Origin: Cavenderia fasciculata
Lineage: Eukaryota; Evosea; Eumycetozoa; Acytosteliales; Cavenderiaceae
Direction: 5' to 3'
Assembly: GCF_000203815.1 (NCBI RefSeq)
Contig: NW_004457718.1
Coordinates: 744,001-808,000, forward strand
DNA length: 64,000 nt
Shown: positions 22,371-34,035 of the stretch, piece by piece
Layout of the letters: the number at the start of each line of letters is the position of its first letter
Position numbering within the stretch: the stretch's first letter is position 1
Notes under the pieces: generated by a model
Databases searched by the model: none
What the model was told of the DNA's origin: nothing
Seen by the model: the letters and a program-made list of their open reading frames with translations, nothing else
Made by a program: the position numbers and the translations under genes

Positions 22371-25246
22371 TTATTCCTTCTTTCTTTGATAAACCCATTT
22401 ATGATGCAGCGCAATGGTTTTTCTAGTACTGCTGTAAAAGGTTCCAATGAATCGAAAGTTACTTTGATGTGAAATAAATGGTCGTTGGTAGTTGGGAGGT
22501 TGGGTGGTTCGTCTGACAGAGATCTTTTGGACATTGTCATAAGTTAAATATGATTGGTCGTCAGGTTGGGATGGGTTGGGTAAAAACACCAATTCATTCA
22601 CCTGTGCATTGTATTTACTGATTTGCGCAATATTGGTGTCAGTGAATGATAGTTTGGTGATGTTGGATGGAAGTTGTGTTTGAATTTGTTGATCTGTCAA
22701 AGGGGCGTAATGTGGATATGTTGGAAGGGTGTCTGAAATAATTCTTAAATGTCTGAGTTTTGGTAATCTATCCAACTTTGGAATGGCATCAAATGAGTTG
22801 ATTGATACTGCTTCCAATGATTGTGTTAATGGCCATCTATTTGGATCGTCTTCCTCACCCTCTTTATCATTTAGATCTTTGAATAGAAATTGGTTGTCTG
22901 GATAGACATAGTATAGTTTTCTAAGTGGTATATCTTTTAATTTATGAATAACGCTTCCACTATCTGGATCTAGTCTCCAATATGATAGATCCAATGAAGT
23001 AATAAATTGCAAGCGAGTTGACAGCTTTTGGATAAGATTTCCAACGTTTGTGACAAACTGTGGAGTGAGCATAGACGGCTCAAACATTAAACGTTGTACA
23101 TTTGAGTAGTGATGGAGGTCGAGAAACTCCCAATTTTGGTGACCAGCGTTGTGGTAGCTATCAATGGTGAGACTTTTGATGGATTTACCAATCAGACAAT
23201 ATCGATTTGAAAAGTGTTTATGGTATGTTGACATTTCAGATTCTTCAGATCCTAGGGATGAGAATGCAACTCGATTGACAAGACGATTTGAAATATATTC
23301 AAATAATCTTTTGCATGTCAATGACAATCTAAATCGACGTTGATTGATTTGTTTGAGCATATTTTCATTTCTATATGTACCAAAACTTGGCAACTGATCC
23401 TTGTGTATTGGACATATTGATTTGGCCAAGGCGAATTCTTTTGCTTTTTTGATATAATCTGATGATGTTTGGTGATTATAGTATTGGTAATGATTTTGAT
23501 TTACCGTACATGTTTCAATCTCGCAAGTACAATAATAACTATTCCAATAGTATCTGAAAATCTTTTCGACTAAATAGTAGGGAAGTGTTGAATTGTTGAT
23601 GGTTGTTGTGGTTGTGGTGGTGGGATCTACAACTATTTGTATTGGTGGAGTTTCAATTTTAATCTCTTCTGTTGCTGTTGTTGTAGTTGTTGATTTAATG
23701 AAATGGAATTGTCTTTTTGTTGCTTTAAATATGGCACCAATGTATTCATATCCAATTGTTTTAAATTCATTTATCACCTTTTCTGTTATTTCATAATAAT
23801 TGGTTATAATGAGCTTCTTGACATTGAATCCAGTAAATGGTGTGGTTGGAATATTGACTCCTCCAGTGTTGATAGAATATTTTACTGTTTCAACAGTTGG
23901 AGGGACGGTGAATGGAAAGGGTAACACTTCACCACCACGGCTGTGTTGCACGAGCTTTGTAACTTTTGGGTGATCAAACGATGCAAAGGTGTACGCGTTG
24001 GGATGATAGGTATGCAAGTTTGGCATTTGTTGTGGTGGATGAATGTTGCTGACTTGGATCGTGTTGGCTAGGTTGGGAGAGAGTGTAACTGGTTCAGTAC
24101 ACCATATAGCAGGCAGTAAAAGCTTTACAATACCTGGATGAAGAACGTCCAAGAATTCTTGTCGACCTGTATGTTGTGCATAGACCACATTGATCGATGT
24201 AAGATTCTTGAATTTGGATAGGTGGAACTTTGGGTTAAGATAGCCTCGCCAAGTCAACGATTTGATATTCTTGAATAGATTTTGGAGACCCTTGAGATAC
24301 TGTGGTCGAATGCTGACATTGTCTATCGATAGCTTTTCGACCGATGAAAGCACCGACGTGTTGAAATTGTTAAAGTTGGCAAACGCGTAGTGTTGGGTGA
24401 TTGTAAGCTGTTTGGGTGCTTTGATTGGACAATATTGATTGTTGATGTGCTCCCAAAGGTCTTGTTGGAATGCAAGTCGAATGTTGGTAAAGGACTTGGA
24501 TGACAGGAACTGGTTGACTCGTTTAGATATACCAAGTAGTTGGTATCTCCATTTGTTTCGGTCGATGGTACTATAACAAACAAAGGGGTGTGAAATGTTG
24601 ATCAATGGCTCCAAACCATTCAAATAGTGGTATGTGTGCATTGGACATTTCATTCTTGATTCTTTGTACATGTCCAACAATGGTTGATAGACTGGCCACA
24701 TTTGAAGGTGACCAAGTTGTGTCGACACTTGTGGTCTTATACTACTAACAAATTGATGACTATAGTAACAAGTACAAATAGATGATTCAGTCCAAACTAG
24801 ATCGAGTATTCTACCGATGATTGGCCATGGTAATGAATATTCAAGCATTCCCTTGTTATAATCATACAGAGGATTATTGTCAATCATTTTGGTTTTGTAT
24901 TGAAATCGATCATTTTGTATCTTTAGAATATTGTTGATGATTGTATCTTTGTTTTGGTTCATTGATCCTTCAATATCCAATCTTTCACAAATGACAAGTA
25001 AATCTTTTTTAGTTTTACTCTTTAATTCAATTCTGTTGTACCTTCTTTCATCTCGAGTCACTTTTAGAGAATATAAAAGAGGTGAGAGTGAATAAGTAAG
25101 ATGATCATTTGTAGTAATATTTGTCCTAATTGATATTTACCCTTTTCTTCAACATCAACATCATCTTCAAAATGAATTCTTTTGTTGTTATTATTAAACT
25201 GATACGATGATCTCTTTCTTTGTTGATGTGTATCTACAACAGTTTG

Positions 25247-25300
<54 letters not shown>

Positions 25301-25807
25301 TACATTATCTATGACGGTTGTTGAATCTATATTGTTCAAGTAATTAAAAGTCATTCCATTATTCTTTCTTCTTTTAGTATTAGATGTACTTGTTGTTGCT
25401 GGTCTATCCAACAAGATGACATCGTCACCGCCGTCATCATAATCATGGTTATTATTATCATTTGTTGAATCTATATTGTTGTTGTTGTTAAAGTAACTAA
25501 AGGTCATCCCATTATTCTTTCTTCTTTTAGTAACATCAGTATTTACATTATTTATAGTTATAGTTGCTTTCTCGACACCATCTTCTTCATCGTATTCATC
25601 TTCACTATTATTATTATTAGTTGTTGAGTCTATAAGGTTGTTGTTGTTATTATTATTCAAGAAACTAAAAGTCAATCCATTATTCTTTCTTCTTTTCGTA
25701 ACATGATGCTCGGCGACGTTATTATTACTATCACTGTTGGTGGTGGTTGTTAGACTATTAGAATTGTTCTTATTTGCAAATTGAAATGTATTCTTTCTTT
25801 GTCTCAT
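22371..25807 (-). CDS. Tandem family copy B: N-rich/KRRKNNG repeats, SAP-like, two F-box-like CxC...CPxH modules with LRR-like repeats
   Basis: Two exons, 25141-25807 and 22371-25060, encode 1118 residues. Exon 1 is Asn/Asp-rich and carries three copies of a basic unit (TKRRKNNGMTFNYLNN type) that resembles a nuclear localisation signal. Exon 2 opens with a SAP-like helix pair (KDLLVICERLDIEGSMNQNK). It then holds two similar halves. Half 1 runs LPWPIIGRILDLVW, CTCYYSH, MKCPMH, GISKRVNQFLSSK, then leucine-rich repeat-like strands. Half 2 runs LPYYLVEKIFRYYW, CTCEIET, ICPIH, LTCKRLFEYISNR, then more repeats. The LPxxLxxxIF pattern is F-box-like, and the paired cysteines and histidine could bind zinc. 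A substrate-receptor role in ubiquitin ligases is inference. I do not recognise the gene. It is closely similar to copy A over most of exon 2. Confidence 0.8.
25247..25301. repeat. (ATT)n tract encoding poly-Asn
   Basis: About 18 units inside exon 1 of copy B. The tract is absent or much shorter in the sister copies, as expected of slippage. Confidence 0.95.
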
Positions 25808-26035
25808 TATCTGTCCATCTTTGTAGTATTATCAATAGAGAAACAACAAAAAATGTAATTCTGAAAATCTTTGAAAATCCAAGTAATAAGAATATTATAA
25901 AATTATAATACTTTTGTTTTTTATAACATGTTTAAAGTACAGTATAAACAAACAAGCAACCACCTAAACATCAAAAATAATATCAAAGCTAATGCATTCA
26001 GACCATAATAAAAAAGAATTATATATTTATTTCAA

Positions 26036-29000
26036 TTAATTTATATTGTATTCCTTCTTTCTTTGATAAACCCATGTATGATGGAGTGCATTGGTTATTC
26101 TAGTACTGCTGTAAAAGGTTCCAATGAATTCAAAGTTACTTTGATGAGGAATAAATGGTCGTTGGTAGTTGGAAGTACTGTAGGTTGCTTTAATAGAGAT
26201 CTTTTGGATATTGTCATAGGTTAAAAACTGGTTGTCAAGTTGGGAAGGGTTGATGTTGGGTAACAACACCAATTCATTCACCTGTGCATTGTATTTACTG
26301 ATTTGGGCAATATTGGTATCCTTGAATGATAGTTTGGTGATGTTGGATGGAAGTTGTGTTTGAATTTGTTGATCTGTCAATGAGACATTTTGTGGATATG
26401 GGGAGTTATCTATAATGATTCTTAAATGTCTGAGTTTAGGTAACCTATCCAACTTTGAAATAACATCAAAAGAGTTGATTGATACTGCTTCCAATGATTG
26501 TGTTAATCGCCATCTATTTGGATCATCGTCATCTTGTTGTTGTTGTTGTTGTTGTTGTTTGAATAGAAATTGGTTGTCTGGATAAAAATAGTATAGTTTT
26601 CTAAGTGGTATATCTTTTAATTTATGAAGAGCACTTGCACTGCCTGGATCTATTTTCATATGTGATAGATCCAATGAAGTAATAAATTGCAAACGAGACA
26701 ATGATTGGATAAAGTTTCCAATGTTTGTAAAAAAGTATGGATTGCAGGATTCATACATAAAATGTTGTACATTTGAATAGTGGTGGAGGTCGAGAAACTC
26801 CCAACTTTGGTCACCCGAGTTGTGGTAGCTATCAATGGTGAGACTTTTGATGGATTTACCAATCAGACAATATTGATTTGAAAAGTGTTGGTGGTATTTT
26901 GATATTTCAGATTCTTCATATGAGAATGCAACTCGATTGACAAGACGATTTGAAATATATTCAAATAGTCTTTTGCATGTCAATGTCAATCCAAATCGAC
27001 GTTGATTGATTTGTTTGAGTACACTTTCATATCTATATGTACCAAAACTTGGTAAAATATATTTGTGTATTGGACATATTGATTTGGCCACGACAAATTC
27101 TTTTGCTTGTTTTACATAATCTGTTATTTGATAATGGTATTGGTTTGGATTTAATGTATTTGTTTCAATCTCGCAAGTACAATAATAACTATTCCAAGAG
27201 TATCTGAAAATCTTTTCGATTAAATAGTTGGGAAGTGTTGAATTGTTGACTGTTGTTGATGTGGTGGGTACTTGTATTATTTCTGGCGGTGTTGTTTCAA
27301 TTGTTATATCTGGTGTTGGTGTTGTTGTTTTAATAAAATTTAGCCATCTTTTTGTTGCTTTAAATATTGTTCCGTGATATTCATATCCACATCTTTTAAA
27401 ATCATTTATCGTTTTATCTGATATTTCATAATGACTCTGTATCATGAGTTGTTTGACGTTCAATTCACTAAAAATATCAGTATTGAAATTATTATTGGAG
27501 TGATCTCTAACGAATTTTAAGGTTTCAACAGTTGGAGGGGGAAGAGAGGTGAATGTTGACGTTGGAAAGTTGTGATTGACTATCTTTTTAATTTTGGGGT
27601 GATTAAACGAGGAGGACGTGTCGTATGATGGGAAGTGGGTGGTGGGGGGGATATGGAAGGTGTGTAAGTTTGGCATTTGCAATGGTGGAATAATGTTGCT
27701 GACTTGAATTGTGTTGGCTAGATCGGTTGAGAGTGTGGCTGGTTCGGCACACCATGCAATAGGCAGTATAAGCTTTACAATACCTGGTTGAAGAACGTCC
27801 AAGAATTCTTGTCGATTTCTTTTTCTTGGTACACAAGTTATTTTGATCGATGTAAGATTCTTGAATTTGGTTAGGAATTGTGGTCTCATTTTAAGGTAAC
27901 CTCGTAAAGTCAGCGATGTGATATTCCTGAACATATCTTGCATACCCTTGTGATAGGCTGGGGGAATGTACAAGCCCTCACTGATCGTCAACTTTGCAAC
28001 CGATGCAAACGTCAGAGTATTGAGACCGGCAAAGTTTTGATAGTCATAGCTTTGAACGATTGTAAGTTGTTTTGGCGTCTTGATTGGACAATATTGGTTG
28101 TTGATGTGTCCCCAAAGGTCTTGGTTGAATACAAGTCTAACATTATTAAAGTATTTGGATGACAGAAACTGGTTGACTCGTTTAGATATACCAAGTAGTT
28201 GGTATCTCCATTGGTTTCGGTCATTGTTACTATAACAAACAAACGGACCTCCAATGTTGATTGATGGATAGATATCGTTCAAATAGTGGTATGTGTGCAT
28301 TGGACATTTCATTCTTGATTCTTTGTACATGTCCAACAATGGTTGATAGACTGGCCACATTTGAAAGTGATAAAACAATTGGTAATTCGAAGGGGATTGC
28401 GTTTGTATACTATTAATGAATTTGTGACTATAGTAACAAGTACAAATAGATGATTCAGTCCAAACTAGATCGAGTATTCTACCGATGATTGGCCATGGTA
28501 ATGAATATTCAAGTAATCCTTTGTTGAAGTTACATAAAGGATTATTGTCAATCATTTTGGTTTTGTATTGGAATCGATCATTTTGTATCTTTATGATATT
28601 CTTGACGATTGTATCTTTGGTTTGATTCATTGTTGCTCTAATATCCAATCTTTCACAAATGACAAGTAAATCTTTTTTGAGCTTACTCTTTAATTCATCT
28701 TCTTTGTAGGACGTTCTACTTTTATCTATCGTCAATTTAAAAGAAAGAAAGAGTTAGTCATTGATCATTGGCTGTACATTGATTGATATTTACCCTTTTC
28801 TTCATCATCATCATCAAAATGAATTCTTTTGTTGTTATTATTAAACTGATATGATCCACCAATAACAGTTGTTGCTGGGTTATTATTATTATTTGAATTA
28901 AAAGTCATTCCATTGTTCTTTCTTTGTCTTTTTGTGACATGCTCTACATTTACAGTATTTGTAGTTGTTGAAGTTGTTGTTGTTTCCTCATTGTCATCTT

Positions 29001-29118
29001 CATCATTGTCATCATCATCATTATTATTATTACTATCACTATTGTTGTTGGTGGTGGTCAGACTATTTGAATAATTATTCTTGTTTGCAAATTGAAATGT
29101 ATTCTTTCGTTGTCTCAT
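26036..29118 (-). CDS. Tandem family copy A: same architecture as copy B
   Basis: Two exons, 28794-29118 and 26036-28725, encode 1004 residues. The start MRQRKNTFQFANK is chosen by comparison with copies B and C; an in-frame Met eight codons upstream is possible. Exon 1 is shorter than in copy B and has one basic unit (KRQRKNNGMTFN) instead of three. Exon 2 is 2690 bases, as in copy B. It keeps the SAP-like start (KDLLVICERLDIRATMNQTK), the first module (LPWPIIGRILDLVW, CTCYYSH, MKCPMH) and the second (LPNYLIEKIFRYSW, CTCEIET, ICPIHK). A Gln run (QQQQQQQ) near residue 840 is specific to this copy. The leucine-rich strands between modules differ most, which would fit diverging ligand or substrate surfaces. 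Confidence 0.8.
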
Positions 29119-29650
29119 TTCATTATCTATCTGTCCAAACAATAATAATGAATGATGATGTCTCTAGGAATTCCAATTTACTTTAGGTTTTATTATTATT
29201 TTATTATCAAATAAAATAAAATAAAAAATAAGTGCACAAGGAAACATGCATCACACAACTATAAAATAAGTATTCTTGGAATTAACTGTTAGCTCCACTC
29301 TCTATTGAATATGATGCGTGAGAAAGAATGTCTTGAACAATAAAACTTATCTAAGTTTCATTTGAAATATATTACAATTATATGAATGAAATGTAAAATT
29401 GATTGAATTACTAACATCATAAATAGTATCAAAGCTAAATAACATTACATTGTGTTGTTTACTAGTAACTATAGATGCTATTTGTTTAAGAAATAATGTT
29501 ATGTAAGAAGGAGAGATGGATGAACTACATAAACTAAAAACGATAGACCATCAGCAGAGCAAAAAAAAATTAATAAACAATTACATGTAACATTACATTT
29601 TTTTTACTTTTAGTATTAACAATAATAATAATAATCATAATTAATTAATT
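29119..29650. other. Divergent spacer with echo of downstream gene start
   Basis: AT-rich spacer between copy A and the LRR-like gene. ATGAATGATGATGTC at 29148-29162 recurs exactly at 29651-29665, where it is the start of the LRR-like gene; the first occurrence stops after 12 codons. A segment near 29405-29440 also resembles 25957-25990 upstream of copy B, so the spacer took part in the array duplication. Confidence 0.6.
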
Positions 29651-31114
29651 ATGAATGATGATGTCAATAGAATAGTGATATTAGATCCTGTAGTTGTATC
29701 AAAGATTATAACGTATTGCTTTTATTCATCGCAACAGTTTAGATTTAAACTATCATTGTCTCTCGTCTCCAAGAGGTATCATCGGTTGATTGGATGTCTC
29801 AACACGACATGTGACCTTGTACCACCATCGACAACATCACGTGCAAAGCAAGATTGTCAGTTATTGAGTCATCTCTCTAATCAGTACTGCAGCTTAAACA
29901 CAATCAACAAGTTAATAACAAATCAATCACAGTTGAATTCATTGGCACATGATATTGAAGTTTCATCTTCCAATACATCATCTTTATCTTCTTCATCTTC
30001 TTCTTCATCCTCTACATCGCCTTTATTATATACATCAGATAATGTATTAAAATATGTTGGAGAATTGATTATCGATGAAACTACGTCATCGTCGATGGCA
30101 TGCTCGTTGTCAAGTCAGGCACAACAGTTGATTAAGCATATTGACCATTTGTACTCGTTTAGACTAAGGTCTGCACATCTCGGTCTACATGCAACTCTGT
30201 TGCAGTCACTACTAGAGACAAATATTAAAGAGTCGTTGGAAGAGTTAGAGATATGGCAGATTGTCGATTCGTCAGTCGTATCATCGGCGATTGATATCAT
30301 CAAAAGTATGATGTTGCCATCTATCAAATCACTCAAGTTGATATTATACGACTCGTTGGATCTACTAAAGATATTTGATATATCAGACCTGGGTGGCGGT
30401 GGTGGTGCCACCGTCCCCAAACAGACACTTCAACAGAGCTTCTCCATCAACCTACCGAATCTGACTCGCCTGTGTCTGTCAATTCGTTTGATGAACATGT
30501 TTCTCAGTGCTCTTGGATCAGGTTCGACAAACTCGTCTACTTGTAAACTACAGTCACTCCACATCATCCACGACAAGAATACCAAACAATTTAATAGCAA
30601 CCGATCGGCTTTAGTCAGTTTCCTCACCGATAACACATCACTGACTAAATTGTCTGTCCCATTTGCACTCGACCATCGACTGGTTGACGCCATCGACCGA
30701 CATCCATCGATCCAACACTTGCGCAAGGTTCGTGATGCCGCGCCCATCAAATTCCCCAAACTACGATCGATTGGAATCTACCAAATGACCGTCAACAATG
30801 GAGGACTAGACTACGGCGGACTATTCCAAAAACAAGTGTCACTAGACAACCTTGAAATAGATACTACCAACTCTCAATTGGAAACGATTAAATTAGATCA
30901 CGATGTACATATATACGAACAAACTCTAGTGAAATATCTTCGGGTCACCTCGACTCTTGTCACAATTCAATGTGGTATATCAGATTCTATACTTCAAGCC
31001 ATTCGATTAAATCAAACCATCAAACATCTTTCATTCATCTCCAATTCCAATGTAAATAATTTACAAGATATTATAAAATTAATTAATATCATTCCTCAAC
31101 ATTTTAACAACAAC

Positions 31115-31159
<45 letters not shown>

Positions 31160-31411
31160 TATACTACCAATAATAATATAATGACAATTAGATTTATGAT
31201 ATTAATGAATCAACAACAAGCAAGACTTGATAATATTAATAATAATGCTGCAGCTGCTGGAGGATCAAATATAACAACTGTCCTCAACCAACTATTTGAT
31301 CAACTACGCAACTACCTTGACCTACAACCATCCATGTATAAATTGATGAATTTCAGTATATCTAAATTCAAATTAAATCAAATACTTTTAATTGAATTTC
31401 AACAGAAATAA
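29651..31411 (+). CDS. LRR-like / F-box-like protein with poly-Ser and poly-Asn tracts
   Basis: Single-exon gene of 586 residues. The start MNDDVNRIVILDPVVVSKII is followed by an F-box-like region (FRFKLSLSLVSKRYHRLIG). A poly-Ser tract spans about residues 108-122. Leucine-rich strands follow from about residue 130 to 480, for example LEELEIWQIVDSS, IKSLKLILYDSLD and LPNLTRLCLSI. A poly-Asn run of about 17 sits near residue 492, before a short C-terminal domain. This is the plan of many dictyostelid F-box/LRR paralogues. Substrate selection for ubiquitin ligases is a family-based guess. No membrane segment is visible. Convergent with the mitochondrial EF-G gene, 76 bases apart. Confidence 0.7.
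31106..31159. repeat. AAC/AAT tract encoding poly-Asn
   Basis: Asn-codon microsatellite inside the LRR-like gene. Confidence 0.95.
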
Positions 31412-31487
31412 ATAAATCAATTAAAGGTAAATAATAATAATAATAATTAAATTAAAGGGATATGTTTATATTTATATTTTAATTTAT

Positions 31488-33803
31488 TTACTTATTTTCT
31501 TCCTTTCTTTTCTTTTGATAATCTTCAATTAAAGAATTGTAGAGTTCTTTAGAGACTGAAGCATGCTTGCTGTATTCCATGGTGAATTCACCCTTTCCTT
31601 GGGTGGCAGAACGGAGTTCAGTAGAGTAACCAAACATATTGTTGAGTGGGACTTCGCACTCGATGATGAGGTTTTCACCTTGAGCGTTGGTGTTGAAAAT
31701 GGCACCCTTACGACGATTGATACCACCGATTACGGAGCCTTGGAATTCGGATGGGATGAGGACTTCGACCTTCATGATTGGTTCGAGAATCATTGGATCG
31801 GCAACCTTGAAACCTTCCTTGAAAGAGTTGACGGCACAAATTCTAAAAGCCAATTCAGAGGAATCGACTGGATGAGTGGCACCGTCATTGACGACGAAAC
31901 GAACACCAGTGATTGGATGACCGATCAATGGACCGTTGATGACAGCGTCGTTGAAACCCTTCTTACAGGCTTCGATAAAGTTTGGTGTAATAGCGTTACC
32001 AATGATATCGTTGACAAATTCATTACCGGTTTCATCGGCACCCATTGGTTCGATGTAACCCAACATCTTGGCGTATTGACCTTGACCTCCAGACTGCTTC
32101 TTGTGTGTGTATTGGTACTCTCCACGTTGTTGGATAGTCTCCTTGTAGGCGACCAATGGCTTACCAACAATACACTCTACTCCATACTCACGCTTCATAC
32201 GCTCGACATAAATATCAAGATGTAATTCACCCATACCTGAAATAATCATTTCTCCACTGTCTGGGTCCGATTGTACTCTGAAAGTTGGATCTTCCTTTTG
32301 GAATTTACTCAAAGCCTTTGAAAAGTTATTTTGTCCATCTTTACCCTTTGGTTGAATTGAAAGTGACATTACTGGATTTGGTACATGCATAGATGTCTAG
32401 AAACAAACATACAAATAGAATGTTAGAATATATCTTTTCTTTTCTTTTTTTGATTTGATTTGATTTGTTTCTAATCATACCATTGTATAACTTAAATTTT
32501 GATGAGTAAAAGTATTACCAGAATAACAATCAACACCAAACATGGCACAGATTTCACCTGGACCGACTTCAGAGACTTCTTCCATATCGGCAGCGTGCAT
32601 TCTGACGAGTCTGGGAACCTTGAGCACCTTGTTGAGGTTGACGTTTTTGATGACGTCGCCACGCTTGAGGGTGCCTTGGTAGACTCTCATATATGTAAGT
32701 TGACCGAAACGGCCTTCTTCGAGCTTGAATGCCAAGCCGACAAATGGCTTCTTGGGGTCGGGGATCATCTCGACTTCAGCCTCATTGTTGGCAGTGTCGA
32801 GTGCGATATTGGCCTTTTCCGATGGGTTGGGGAGGTACGAGTTGACACCGTCAAGCAAGAGCTGGACACCAATGTTCTTGAATGCCGATCCCATAAAGAC
32901 TGGTACAAACTTTCGGGCGACGGTACAACGACGGATGGCGTCACCTAGAGTCTTTTCGTCTGGCATGTTGTTGGGGAAGTCGTTCTCAATGATCCACTCA
33001 CCAAGCTTGTCGTCGACGTTGGCAACGGTTTCAATGAGTTCGATACGCTTCTCGTTGAATTGTGGGATTAACGAATCGGGGATATCAACCTCTTGAATCT
33101 GACTACCCTTCTCTCCAAAGAGGAAACCCTTTCCTTTGATGAGATCCACTACACCCTCGAGATTGACTTCGAGACCGATGGGGATTTGAACGGCGGCAGC
33201 GTTGAGTTGAAGTTTACGACGTAGTTGGTCGATAACGTTCCATGGGTTAGCTCCAACACGATCCAACTTGTTGATGAATGTGAGACGTGGTACGTTGTAA
33301 CGACGCATTTGTCTGTCGACTGTAATGGTTTGACTTTGTACACCAGAGACACCACACATGACCAAAACAGCACCATCGAGCACACGAAGAGCACGTTCTA
33401 CTTCGATTGTGAAATCAACGTGACCTGGTGTATCGATAATGTTGACATGGTTCTCCTTCCACTTGCAATAGGTGGCAGCTGATTGAATAGTGATACCCTT
33501 TTCACGTTCCAAATCCATAGAATCCATCTTGGCACCGACACCATCCTTGCCCTTGACATCGTGAATCTCCTTGATACGACCAGTGTAAAAGAGAATACGT
33601 TCGGTCAATGTTGTCTTGCCCGAGTCAATGTGTGCAGAGATACCAATGTTACGAAGATTGCTAATCGAGTTGGTCGAGTATGCACGCATGAATTGGCTCA
33701 TTGGCTTGATATTTTGTGCGTTAAAACACACTGATGCTTGTTTGATGGCATGTGACTTTATACCATTCGATCCACTTGCAAATACTCTTAAAAATGATGC
33801 CAT
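31488..33803 (-). CDS. gfm1: Mitochondrial elongation factor G
   Basis: GTPase that translocates tRNA and mRNA on mitochondrial ribosomes. Two exons, 32481-33803 and 31488-32396, encode 743 residues, close to the usual size. An N-terminal leader of about 45 residues ([18 protein letters not shown]...) is basic with little acid, as for mitochondrial import. The G motifs are AHIDSGKTT (57-65), [15 protein letters not shown] and NKLDR. Domain II contains [15 protein letters not shown]. The second exon covers domains III-V, with [27 protein letters not shown] and [12 protein letters not shown]. It lacks features of the EF-G2 (recycling) paralogue as far as I can judge. Base composition is markedly more GC-rich than neighbouring genes, consistent with high expression. 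Confidence 0.95.
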
Positions 33804-33947
33804 CTCTTCTCTCCTCTCTCTCTCTTAAGTCAAGTATAGATAGATAGATAGATAGAAAGTAAAGGAGAAGGGGGTGTATGTACTTCTTCGTTTTAATGAA
33901 ACACAGTAAAGAGTTAAAAAGATCTGATCACAAAAAAAAACGAACGA

Positions 33948-33975
33948 TTTTTTTTTTTTTTTTTTTTTTTTTTTT
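33948..33975. repeat. T homopolymer (about 28)
   Basis: Long T run in the spacer upstream of mitochondrial EF-G. Confidence 0.95.
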
Positions 33976-34035
33976 GCAAGCAAACCTAAATTGGGATTAA
34001 TTAGTTGATTTATTCATTTATTATTATTATTATTA

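Noticed and set aside
31563-32225. Long plus-strand open frame opposite mitochondrial EF-G
   Set aside because: It is a shadow of a GC-richer, strongly conserved minus-strand gene and has no motif of its own.
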